Positions 10,579 to 22,908 of a stretch of DNA of 64,000 bases are shown here, in pieces (within the stretch, counting starts at the first letter, position 1; each line of letters begins with the position of its first letter). Both the position numbers and the translations under genes were made by a program. The notes under the pieces are model-generated. The model had not been told where the DNA came from, did not search any database, and worked only from the letters and a program-made list of their open reading frames with translations. Source of the stretch: Gymnorhina tibicen (lineage: Eukaryota > Chordata > Aves > Passeriformes > Artamidae); contig VXAZ01018986.1 of assembly GCA_013399875.1 (NCBI GenBank), forward strand, positions 124,311 through 188,310. Reading direction: 5' to 3'.

Positions 10579-10586
10579 CTTTTATA
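10579..10586 (-). promoter_or_regulatory. SULF2: TATA box (TATAAAAG)
   Basis: A perfect TATAAAAG on the minus strand in otherwise GC-rich sequence, where such a motif is unlikely by chance. A TATA box inside a CpG island suggests focused, regulated initiation. Confidence 0.65.
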
Positions 10587-11754
10587 AGCAAAGGGGATCG
10601 TTCATGGCGGGCCGGGGAAGGGGAATTCAGTTGCCCCGCATAGTCTATGCTCTTCTTGTCTCCTGTCGCTAGCGTTTGCCGAGTGCTGCCAGCCCCACGC
10701 AGCAGCTGCCCCCCCACACCGCCAGCGCTGTGGGGCGCAGGACGGAGGTGTCAGACTCCAAAGGGTTTGAAGGCCTGCGTCTGCCCCGGAGCCTGCACCG
10801 AGACACCTGTGAGGGAGAGCCTGAAGGCTTCTAAAAGGTCATGCTAACAGACCCCGTTCCACTGGTGCAGCTGAAATTAAAGGGCCCAATATTCATTAGT
10901 AATTACAAAAAGCTTAACAAAGCTCTTCGAGGTCGGGACTGTGTTCACAGCAGGTGCTGTCTACACTACTTGCAACCAGTAACATTTTAGTCCTGGAACT
11001 TGTTTGGGTAACTATCTAAATCGGTAAGTTCTTCAGTGGATTCTTTAAAGACCTCTTAAATAAGTATCTTTCAAAGATACTAGTAGATTAGCACGTTAAA
11101 AAAACCATAAAAATGAAACGTTTTCTTCTAGCATTCCCATGCTGATAGTGTCAGACATGCAGCACAGGTTACCTCAGAACTCCCAACACTTCTTATTACA
11201 TCTAATAGTCTGTTCAATCTATGATTTATTAGGACTTCTGTTTTAAAACAAGCATTGCCTCCAATGACCTCCTCTGGACTTTGCTGGAAAAGGCTAACAG
11301 TCTTGAACAATTTTTCACTGTTGGCTCTGTTCTTGGCTATGCATAGACAGATCCTAAATTAGCAAACAATGTAATGGCACACTTTCTCCAAACAACGATG
11401 TTACTGCTAAGGTACCAAGTGTGTTCCTGTGTGTACAGGAATGAGCAGTGTAAGTGAAACACCGTATGTCAGTACAACAGTGCTCACACTAGGGGCTGCA
11501 ACAGCACAACTGTATTGGGATAAATAAGCCACTCCCTAACAGGGAGTTACATTAAATCACAGACCCACACGATGTGCATAAAACAGGAGCTACATTTTGA
11601 TAAAATTCTTTTATTGCTTTCTGAGATAATATTCGACCTTTTGCTAGCAACTTTCAACTCACAATGAAACAATTTACAGACAATTAATTTTACAACACAC
11701 CCGTGAGCCAGGATGTTCTGATTCCGCACATTTTAGACATGAATTAGTGTCTAA

Positions 11755-11850
11755 AGGCAGCTGAGTCACCCAGAGTCAAACAGCCTTTCAGGCCAGGAAC
11801 AGAACGAGGAACCCAGCATTCCTCTGTCCTAACCACAGGCCAACAGTTTG
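11755..11850 (+). repeat. Ancient MIR-like (CORE-SINE) remnant
   Basis: The order of the phrases GAGTCACCCAGAGTCAAACAG, GAACCCAGC and CCTAACCACAGGCCA follows the 3' half of MIR-type SINEs (AGGTCACACAGC, GAACCCAGG, TTAACCACTA). It is heavily diverged, as expected for an amniote-age insertion. Confidence 0.5.
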
Positions 11851-12183
11851 CCACCTGCAATACGCAACCTCTACAAACTAGCTCTAAAGGGACTGCGAGC
11901 AGTAACTACCAAGCCAAAGAAAAATACTAAGTTTGCTATACAGAGGTCCACATTGCACATTGGAGAAGAAAATTGACTATCTCCCTGTATTTCTAGAGGA
12001 CTCTAAATGGGATTTTCCATTTTAAGAAACACGTGACCTAATACTAAGCTACAATTTCATTAATATAAACTACAAGCATCAAAGATACTAAGACTAGGAT
12101 TAGTGACATTAGCATAGGAACCTAAATTTGATTTAACATCACTGGAAAATGATGCAATAGATCACTCATTTCAACAAAAGAGT

Positions 12184-12262
12184 ATGTTCACCTCACAGGG
12201 AGTACGTGTAATTTCCATTAATGTTAATGGGAGTTATGCAAGTGCATTAAGAGGATAATATA
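12184..12262. repeat. Possible ancient amniote repeat fragment
   Basis: ATTAATGTTAATGGGAGTTA followed by TGCAAGTGCATTAAG resembles a degenerate phrase seen repeatedly in bird and reptile genomes. The family is not identified, and the call rests on recall of the phrase only. Confidence 0.25.
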
Positions 12263-12565
12263 CCCCCCTGGTCTGAGACAACCCTGCAAAGTGAAAGGTG
12301 CTTCCTCTTCAAGAGAATGGCATTTCCATCTCATGCATTTCAAAAGAACTTGTTCTGGCAAAGTTACGAAATAGGATGGGTAACAACTCTTAGGCATCCA
12401 AACTTGAAGCGGTTTAGTGATTTCAGCTATTTTCCGAATGCCAAAAACTCAAGGGATAAAGATGTATTTAAAACACTGTGGTTTATCTGAAGTTAAAGGC
12501 AATAAAATCACGTGAAATTACTGGTAAAACAAGAAAGTCTGAAAACTTCCTCGTGAAATGATGAA

Positions 12566-12597
12566 GAAAGGTATCTCCTTAAAGGTATCTCCTTTTT
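12566..12597. repeat. 15-bp tandem duplication
   Basis: AAAGGTATCTCCTT is repeated twice in direct succession. Confidence 0.8.
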
Positions 12598-15500
12598 AAA
12601 TAAACAAAGTCGTTTTATTAACTACCTGGAAAAGGATCCCATTGGTGTGTATGGATCATCATGGCTGATCAGAGTTCAAAAGACAAAATGAAAAAGCAAG
12701 ATCATTCCCTTTCACTGCCACACCAGAGATTTTACACCAAATAAACTTCAGATTTCTCTCGCAGCATGCCATTGAACAGCTTGAATTTATTTTAGTGCAC
12801 CTCAAATAAAAAATGTTGCCTATTATCTAAATAATTTCTCTAAAATTATCCTAGGATTTTCTAAAACATCCCAGGATATACCTATCAAAGTTAGGAGAAA
12901 ACAGATATGTGCAGTCATTTCTTTAAGTATCGCACATCCATCCACATTGTTAGACACAAAAATTCCTTCAAATATTTAATCTGCAGGTTCTCTGTCCACC
13001 TTACTCTCAAGTAGTACAGCACAGAAATACGTATGGAGCAATGCACGTTGGACTATCAAGTAAACTATGGAGTTGCATGTAAAGGGGAACCACTTTGATC
13101 CACCTGGCAGATAGTGGGGGTCCACAGCATTATCTTTTAATCAGTCCTGAGACAATAGCTAAAAGTTAAGGGTGTAACAAGAAGTCAGGGGAACTGTCAT
13201 GAGGAAAGGGCAGCATGTCATCGATACAGAGAAGCAACTTCTGGGAAACAAGAAGACAGTCAGAAAGAGTCCAGAAGTAATTTTAAAAAAACCCCAAAAA
13301 TAGAAGCTGAGCAACATGCTGTGCGAAGCGTATCTTTTTCATTGTTGCCAAATGAGCTTGAATACTGTCCTCATGTTATATGAAACAGAAAAAAAGGGCT
13401 GGCTTTCACACTTCTACATACTTAGTCAATGCTTTCTAACTCTTCTTCAGACTTGCTAATCGTTAGCTTTATAGTAACTCATCATATGTAAACCTCTCAC
13501 ACCATTAGTCATTTAGATTTCTCCTCTCTGCTTTCATGTTTCTTAATGTGTACACACATGCTTTAAGCCATTTTTAAAGACCTAGATATAAAGCCAGTAA
13601 CAGAACATGAGTCTGATCTCTGTTGTTTTTCCTCAGTAGAAGTTATTACAGTAATCAGTCCACAGTTATAGTAATTATACTGGTCAGAGCTCTTATGCCA
13701 GAGTTTATAGAGCTTAATTTTTTACTACTTTAAACAACTGCATTTCAGTTGTAATGTAAATACTGCTTCAACAACAAATCAAAATGCTTATTAGGAAGGC
13801 ATAAACAGCACAATATACTCCACTCCTTGATCCCTCACATGACGTGTTTTATATGACAGGCTCCAGCTCAATATGATTTTATAGCAGTTGCTCGACACTT
13901 GTCTTTTAAAGTCAAATTGAACTTTCAATAAATGTTCAGTCACATTACGGGGGAAAATGGTTTATACATTTTGAGGTACTACAAAAAGTGAAAAAGGGGA
14001 ACACTGCCAGGAAAAGCAAAGAGAAGGGGGGAAAAAAAATGAAGTTTGATTGATCCAAATGCTAAGAATTACACTCTTCTGTGTGAAAACAAAGATTAAG
14101 TATAGTACACCGTATGAATTTAGTTACAACTACAAGTTTGCAACACTTAATATAATTCTAGTTTAATATTAATCAAATTAATTTTGATCATAATTCACAA
14201 CAGTGAATGCAAGCTATTCAGCAAAATACTGAAGCAACAAAGATGATGAGGAGGATGTAATAACAATAAAAGTAACACCGTACTGCACTGACAAAAGTGA
14301 TAGCTTGTCTATCTGGACAACAAACTCAAAACAAATCCTTCCTGCAATGCCAAAGAGAAATTCCTAAGAAAATCCTAGCAGAATCCTGAAGCTCACACAT
14401 AAAATTAGTATGTGTGTCCTGAGTATTAATATTATTAATAATGCTCACGGATGCATCTGAAGGATGAAGAATGTAAACTCAACGAACTATTGTTGGTCAC
14501 ACAGCCCATAAAAGGAAAAAGAACAGTAGCCTCCTTTCACCCCATTTATAAATGACCCTTAAAATAGCTGCCTATAAGTCAGCAATAATTTAATAATTTA
14601 TTTTAATAAAGAATTCGTGTTTTTCTTTTGTACATCCTGATCTTATTTTCCTTTGCAGGCTTTCAACAGGCTGCACTACAGTGCTCAGGCTGCCTCCTGT
14701 TCCAGTACCTGGATGTTTTATACATACGGAGCAACAGACCAACCATCAACTGAACACATCGTTTAATTGATGATTAGCTGCAATCTCAGCACAATTTGGT
14801 ATGTGATGCAAAATGTGAAAGACTACTATATTATTTTTTACTAAAAACTCTCCTAGGGAAGACAACAGCCACTCCCTTTTCTAAATAACATTTCCTGAGG
14901 TAATAGTAAAGTATGTAATGATAAAATGCTCTATGTCTATCTAAAACCAACTATGCTCTGATTTGAAAGTGTTAAAGCAGAAAAATGTATAATCAACTGG
15001 TAGAGAGGATAGACAGAACTGCAGGCCTCAGTGCAACAACATTCACTCTTCTCTGTGGTCCCCTGTGCATTTAACTTCAGTCAAGGGTCTCTTTGCATGA
15101 CCACACTATTTATCTCCAGCAGACCAGTCCTAGCACCCTGCCATGAAGAGTCACCTTCATGTCCTGCCTCTGAACATTTCTCAAACTGGCACAGGTATAC
15201 AATCTGTGTTACACACTTTTTGCCATATAAAGGTTTTGTTTGCAGTCCTTAGGTTCAGCTGAATCTGATGCACCTACAGTAGAAGTACTTTCACTTACAA
15301 AGACCTTTCCTGTAGACACAAAGTCCAAAGGGATGCACCTGGACTTTACCTCCATTAGGAAAGCTGAGTTTATGTACTCTGCTTTTCATTGTCTTCTAAT
15401 TACTACTGTTCAGCAGTTCTCCCCCTCTACCTCAAATACTTTAAATAGTAATATACATAACTGGATCTGACTGAATAGTTATGTATTCTAAGCTGGGCTT

Positions 15501-16724
15501 CAAATGGACAATCGCAAGAAATATTAGGAGAGAAAATTACACAACTGCCTGCATTTCGCACATGCAGAAAGTAATTTTCTTGTTCTCTTGCCTCTATAGC
15601 ACAAGTGAGGCGAAGCTTATGGTAGGATGTGATACCTGGTATTAGATTAACTGCTACAGATGGGAATGAACAGACACAGCCTCAGGCATATCAAGCACTT
15701 CTTCAGATCTGAAACAGAAGCAGCTATCTTCAAAGCTAAGCTGCTCTGAATTTAACTAATGTGTTAATCAAGCCATGTGCAAAAAAAAAGTAGCTCATAT
15801 CTCTGATATAGGAAGGCTTGCTAACAAAGAAAAAGCAGACAGTTTGGATTGTTAAAATAAGGTAGTAACTCATCTGCTGAAAAACACAGACTTATTACTG
15901 AGGTGGGAGAAATCAGAAGAGAGGTTAAGAAAATTACAATACCTTTAAAACCGGTATGTCTAATAAGTCTATCATTTTTACCTTCTATCAGAGTCATGAA
16001 TTTTAATATTAAGGCTTATCTTTTGAAGGTGCTTTGTGGATTTCCCTTGAGGGTCAGGACTGATTCATCACAGATAGAGTAGATACTTTATGAGAAATGT
16101 TCACCTACCAGTCATTGGCATCTCTCTTACTGATCATCTGCAAGGATCTTGGGGATTTCTTGATTCCCTTTGTGTAAGGTCATTTGGTGCATTTGGGTAT
16201 GCAGGTTACTTCCTCTAGAGACTACAGAGATGCATCAGCAAGTAGATAGGCAGTTTTGATAGTGTTATGGTAGCTTCATTACTCTCAGTACTGATAATGT
16301 ACTGTTTTTTGAAAGATATAATGCATACCTTGTGCATTCTTAAAATATAAACTATAATATTTTTTTAAAAGTTGCTTTTTAATAACAAGTCTGTTTCTTT
16401 TTTTTCTACCAGGTATCAAGGGTAGAGATTATTTATATAATGTTTAAAGGACACTAAAGCCATCCAAATTCTTTCTACTTCATTCAAGACAAAAAAGACA
16501 CTGAAACAGAAACATGTGCTGCCCCCAGCTAAAGAATGCTTTACTTTCACTTCCAAAAAGTTAAAAATAAAGTTGAATCTACGTGTGAGCTTTAGCATCA
16601 CTCCCCTACCTTTACAGTTTGCAATCTTCCATAAGGGAGGGACAAGATTCCTGCATATGAAAAAACCTAGATCATAACTACAATACTATACCATTAATGG
16701 CCACTGACTCAGTGATGTCTCAAA

Positions 16725-16923
16725 ACATAGAATTGTTTGGGTTGGAAGGGACTTAAGGATCATTCCTTCCAACCTCCTACCACAGGCAGGGACACTTTAA
16801 ACTAGACCAGGTTGCTCAAAGCCCCATCCAATCTGGCCTTGAACACTTCCAGGGATGGGGTAGCCACAGCTTCTCTGGGCAACCCGTGCCAGTGTCCAGG
16901 GGCTACCCTCAGACAGAAGAATT
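16725..16923 (-). mobile_element. CR1 LINE fragment (3' end, 5'-truncated)
   Basis: Starts with the reversed CR1 terminal octamer remnant (CATAGAATTG). It continues through GTTTGGGTTGGAAGGGAC, the CTAGACCAGGTTGCTCAAAGCC block and the CACTTCCAGGGATGGGG block, all hallmarks of avian CR1. It lacks the reverse-transcriptase region, so it is a dead 5'-truncated copy. Confidence 0.93.
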
Positions 16924-19900
16924 AAACATCATGGTTGCCCTTCTGGCTTAGAATACGTATTATTTCTGATTTCAATAATTATGTCTGATCCTGAATTCAG
17001 AGAGAAATGTACTAATAATTAGAAGCACAGTTCATTTTTCTATCACTGCAAAGCTCTGGCATTATCAGTAAGCAACAAATTACAAGTAAGATATCTTCCT
17101 TATAGTAAGTCTTATTTACACCCCCAAAACACACAGGACTGATTTTTCAGAAGTAGTAAGCAGCCACACAAAACAGTTCTGAAAATTTATGTAGCTTTTC
17201 TTAGGTCCTGAAACTGTAGTTGAACATTCTTGATGTCTGGCAATGCAACCTCTTTATTTGTACTTCAGTTCATTTTATGTTATTTGTATGCCTCATCACT
17301 CTCATGATTGACTACAGCGGCAAGTCTTGAGAATTCTTTGAGAGTCCCAAAGTATATTCACTACTTCCCCTGCCAAACAGGAGTGTCTGACATGAGAATA
17401 TCTGAGTATATTTCCAAAGGACTTTAAGAGATTCTTTTTTGAGACAAGACTGGATGCTCTTAGTTAGAAAATTTTTTTACCATACACTGAAAAGTTGACA
17501 TGTAAACTGTCGATACAGAGCAATAAACTCAAACATTTAACTTTGCTTTTGGCTCCCTTTTTTACCTGAATAAAACCGTGTAGTATCAACCAAAAGCTTC
17601 TGGAAGTACCTATCAAGTCATCACACAGATATTTACTAACAAAAGTGGTAAACCCACAAAAGCTAAACTACTGTCTTTCAAGCATGAATGACATTAAGTG
17701 CCAGCTAGTATTTATAGCTCAGCATTAAAATATTTTAAATTTTGTTTACTAGCAAAGAAATAGGTCAAGACAAACATCAGGCTTAATAATTTTCAGCTGA
17801 ATGGATTTTTAAAAAGCCAAAATCTTTCGTGAAGTAAAGTGGAATGTTTTATCTGATGAGCTCTGGCTATAGAAGTATGCAATTCCAAAGCAGATTTCCT
17901 ATCCCCAGCACATTTTTGGCTTTGATATTTCTAAATGCACACAAGATCACACACCAAATTTCGTTCTTTGATCAGTTAACACACAGTAACTGAAATAACA
18001 AAGTATAATTTGCCAAGAAGGAAGTATTTAAAATGAACAAAAAATATTTCGCCAAAAGCATTGTGATACCCTTGCTAAATGAGAACCCATTCATCAGTCC
18101 CAGTTTTACGACTAAAACCTGTAAAGTTCCCAGAACAATTTAAATTTTTTTTTTTTCAAACTATCTTGGGCATAAAGTTTTTGCAAAACTGATAAGGAAT
18201 ATCTTATCATAAATAAGATTTTTGGCCAACACTGCAGAACAGTAAGATGACATCTGCAGCAGGACTCCACATTAGCAAATGGCAGGATAGTTCAGATCTG
18301 AGGTCATTATGCAGATAAATAAAACTTTTATATTTTCATCTAAAAAAAGCCAAAGATAGTAAAGTTATAACTCTATTACTTTTTTAGCTTAACTTTTACA
18401 TATCTCTAATAGTAACTTTACTTCTTACCTATTGCTTTTTTTTTTGGTTTAGGGCATAAAGCCACATATTGTCTGTCCTCCAGCCTCACATGTTTGTAAT
18501 CAGGTAAGATGAGAGCAGAGGCTGCATCTTTTTATGCATTTTTATGCAGGGACTTAGCATCCTGAAGCCTTGAATAAAATACAGTCTTTTGGGGCTCTTC
18601 CAATATAGAAATTCATAATTCAGAAGATAAAATACTATGAAAAAATGCCAACAGATGTGAGGTGTAATGCACCTGCAAAGAAAGGAAACCATTTCAAAAG
18701 CCCTTTGAAATGTACTGACGTGTTAGAGTGGAGTCCGATATGTACGATTGCATTTTTGCACATACCTGTCATTTCCAACAGTATTCACTGTTACCCTAAC
18801 TGAATCAACTCCTTCATTCCTCATCAATGCACAATTTTGTCTGTGAAGTGTCATGCTGTTTTCATGATTTATTAATTTCAAGTCATTTGGTAGGAGCTAG
18901 AAAGTCAATAGGTGAATGTTAAAACGATTTTTCTTAATTATTTAAGGTTTCAGAAGAATAAAAAGCCTTAACATGAATTGAGCATTCACTAGATAATGCT
19001 TGAAGAATAAAAACCTCTATAGTCCCTTTACAAATAAATAAGGGACCTGACAAGTTAACTTTGAGAATAACCATCAGAATAAGTAAGATTCCTAGGAACA
19101 TTTTAGCTCTCCTGATACAAGTTCCTAGTGTTGCATATTGAGTAAACATTGATACTGGTGCACCAACACTGACAGATAAACAAGGATGAAGATGTATGGC
19201 TAGCTGCTAGCCTTCAGCGTTGAAATAACGTCCGCTGGGTGATAAATGGACGCTGCATTTGTGAAAAGGTGCTGTCATCAGTATGGATTTCTGAAACAGC
19301 ATCCGTTCGACATGTTTTTAATGCAGCCAAGGTCAGCGCTGGAATATGTCACCAGAACACTAGGAACTCCTGAAGCAGCTCCTGAGACACAAACAGTCAC
19401 GGAGATGCAGCTGACATTCAACAGCAAAAGGCATCTAGCTTGGAACTGTAACTCTTGTCCTGGCTTTGAAGGTTTGTGTAAATCAGTAAAACAATGTAAC
19501 AAACTGAAATGAAGTTGGCTCGTGAAGAGTACACAGAGTGAGCCTCTTCCAGTAAGATGAGGTAAAAAAATTGTTATTGAATTAATCTGTTACTGCCTAA
19601 GAGGACAGAACAGCATAAACCAATAAATGCTCACTCTGCTCTACAGAGAAGCACATTAGTACAAACTCTTGTCGTTCAGAAGTTCTACAAGATTTATTCC
19701 AGATGAGCTAAACAACAATGTTTACAGAATGGGAAATCTCTTATCTAACATTTGTAGAATTTTCTCTTGAGTATAGCAATAGCTTTAGTATTAAACAGGG
19801 GTTTAGACTGTTTAGAACAATGTCAGAATTGATCCAGTGGCAACTTCCCACACAAATAATGCCAGCACAATCAGATTTTGACTTGCTTTCCAAATCATCA

Positions 19901-22863
19901 CCTGTGTCTCATGTTTTTTTCCAGGAATGTCAGTAGGGGACTCCAGGAAAGGAAATTTATCTCATATTTTGTCAAAAATTTTCAGAATGTCCTCTTTGCC
20001 AGCTGCTGAGTTATTTTAGTATCTTGCTTGCAGGGGTTTTGAGACCATGAGTCACTTTGAGAGGAGCAGCATGAACAGGATATGATTGGCATGGTTATCG
20101 TGTTGTTTGAGATTTCATGAAACCAAGCCTTTCAAACAAGCAGTAAGGGTTCTAACATGATGTAGAAACTAATTCCTAGTATGCACAAAAAAACTTGCCC
20201 TGAAGAGAGAGAGAAGGTTGCTATCAAGCAACTTTTTTTGCAGACAAAAGACATAATACATTTTATGTGCACAGGGGAAAGAATCAAATTCAATTTTCAC
20301 AGGTAATGATAATGATAAGTTTGCTGTAGCTTATCTATATTATGTCAGTTGACTTAACAACACCTGAGAAAATCATAAATGTGTTTACCCAAGGAACACA
20401 AGGAGAATTTATATCCCATGTTTCTAAGATGCTTAATTGCAGATCTGCTATTATTCATGACAGAGAAAGTTAACAGAACCTAAGTGTTACTGCTAATATT
20501 TACCACAGCTGCTAGGTGTCAAGACTGACCTCACTTTAAAATGGTGCTTTCATCATCACAATGCTCCTCAGTGTGCACACAGATAGGCAACAAAGGATGC
20601 TACCTTTGACAGTGAAGACTGAGTTATGCCTTCATTTTTAGCCAATACTTTCTCGAACTTCCCTGTGCCCCTCTGAATTTACATACATAAAAAGTGGTAA
20701 AAGGAGCCTCAAGAAAAGGGTGGAAAAGGTCTCCTTCTCTCCCAGCGCATTATAACAGACACATGCTCCCACAACATGGAGCTGCTGGCAGAGATAAGCA
20801 TTATGTTCTCCGGGGAGTATCACAGGTGCTCTCCAGCTCCCTACACCTGACATTTAGAGTCAAAGGGTTAAAGACAAACTGTGATGTTGTACTAAAACCA
20901 CAGAAATACCAGCACCACAGAGTAGGAGAGGGAGCTAACAGGATGGAAGTCCTGTAATCTCATGTCTTCCTCTCTGTCTCAAATCTATAAACTGGTGATT
21001 GTTATTCAATGTCAGTGTGAGAAAAGACAGTTTGCACAAAATCAGCATATGACCTCAGGAAAAATAAATCCATGTTTTTCCTGTTTTTCAAACTTTGAAA
21101 GTAAAATATAATTGGGGGGGTGTTAATAAAACTGTTTCTAAATTATAAACTTCCATTTTAGCTATTGCAAGATCCTCAAAGAGAGTTTGAATACCAAATC
21201 TTTCATAATGCTTGAGGGAGAAGATTCTGCATTTTAAGGAGTTTCTCTCAAGTAATGACTGCCTTTCTGCATAGAATTGGGCAGGAGTGTACACGCTCAT
21301 GGCAGTGTGCAGGATTCTCCCTGGCTAGTTTCAGACAGGAGGTCATATGCCATTCACCTAAGCCCAGAGCCACTCTGAAACATAAAAAATGTTTTCCTAT
21401 TTATATGTCTAATTCCCTGATGATTCATCTGCATAGGGAATGAAGAGCTCATATGCTTTTGATTTGGTCACGGATTGCCTAAAGCACTCTATACTTTAAT
21501 ACAGAGCAAGCCCATTGAGAGGAAAGACAGACGCATTCCTTTTGCCTGGTCAGACTTAAACCCCCAAAGCGAGGGCCTGTGGAGTGCAACTCTAATTGTT
21601 CTGTTAGATCCCAACACGGGGTTTCGCAAGTGGTCCAAGCATTTTTGAAAAGTGAGATTTGTGGCAGAGCCCAATGCAGAACACTTTAAGAGCTGCTGTG
21701 AGAAGAAAAGCCACAAAAACTTTCCTCACAATCTGAAGACAGAATCTGCTGTCCAATATTGATGTCACTTACTTGACAGCATTGGTCTGTCCTTGCAAGG
21801 CCAATGTCACAAGACCTATCTTTGCTTTAGGGAAATCTTCCTGTAAGATTTTTCAACAACAGGTTGAGCTTCACAGACTAGAGCTGCAGCTCTCAGGACA
21901 CTTGAAAAATTCCATATGCCCAACTTATAAGTCCATCTCTAAGTGCCCAGAGACCTCTGACTTAGCTCCATGCTTCGTCATCTTCTCTGCTGATGAAGTG
22001 AGGCAAAGAGATGATGTACCAAATGGAATGGCAAGCAAGAGTTCTCTAGTCCCTTTTCACCTGAGAAGAAAAATGGTGGAAGTTTATACGAGAAGTCAAT
22101 ACTCACTAAAATGAAAAAAGGTTTAAAGACAAAATGATTGAGAAGAGCTCAGTGAGCAATATATTCCACTGGTGGAGGCAGAAAATTTGACGGCCTGAGC
22201 TGCAGCCTAGGTCACAGTCCCAAAATCTTACATCAAGAGTATTGCTGGGGTTAGTTCACTGATTGAGAAAAGGTCAAACCATGAATTTGTCTGCCAGAGT
22301 ATATTTGTTCGGGCTACATTCCAAACTGGCAGAAGTACAGGAATGATTAAGATGGATCAAATGAATATAAACTGTCTGTATAGACAGTAAATAACAATAA
22401 ATCCACATGTATAGGTTCTTTCCCTTTAAACAGCTCCAAAAGGCAATAAAAGCCAGGAGAGAAGAGAGAAGCAGGCACAGAATGAAAGCCAACAAGAAAC
22501 AATGGACTGCATGCAATAAAATTTAATACAGTGCAGTTCCCATTCAAATGGGCCTTGGAGTTTGATGATGCAACCCGACTGATTCTATCAAACATAAATG
22601 AACTGCCCAGGAACATGAATATCACCCTACTACTCAGCAGAATTGGCAACTAAGTCAATCACAGTCTTTGTTCGTGCCATCTTCCTTCTCTTTACTGGTA
22701 GAACACTCTTTTTGAAAGTGCTTTTGCAAGCTCTTTTAAAAGCTTTTTATTTCTTGCACCATAGTTCAGCTAAGAACGTTAAAGAAAAAAGGGTGGGTTA
22801 ATCACCTGAAGTAATTGGAAAACACCTCAGGATACCATTTCTGTTCTTCCAAGGAAAAAGGGT

Positions 22864-22908
22864 TAAAATTAAAATAGCTGATTTTAAAATTAAAATAGCT
22901 GATTTTAA
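22864..22908. repeat. 22-bp tandem duplication
   Basis: Two perfect adjacent copies of a unit beginning TAAAATTAAAATAGCTG and ending in TTTT. Confidence 0.85.

Larger units (their letters stand above)
9690..10850. promoter_or_regulatory. SULF2: CpG island with SULF2 promoter
   Basis: A sharp rise in GC and CpG content against an AT-rich background, densest at about 9820-10560. It contains many CCCGCCC/GGGCGGG Sp1-type boxes. It overlaps the minus-strand TATA/initiator pair and the donor described below. One ambiguous base (N) is present at 9980. Confidence 0.85.
10856..16724. other. Non-coding stretch, no recognisable gene
   Basis: AT-rich sequence upstream of the 10-kb promoter. It contains a MIR-like fossil at about 11755-11850, a possible ancient amniote repeat near 12184-12262 and a 15-bp tandem duplication near 12566-12597. 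Reading frames are short and mostly lack an ATG. Confidence 0.6.

Noticed and set aside
10145..10672. Long open frames on both strands of the 10-kb CpG island
   Set aside because: Same GC-bias effect. Several begin only at non-ATG codons, and none resembles a protein family.
19246..19512. 88-codon + strand ORF with several Cys and Gln residues
   Set aside because: It matches no family I know, lacks flanking splice signals that I can defend, and is of ordinary chance length.
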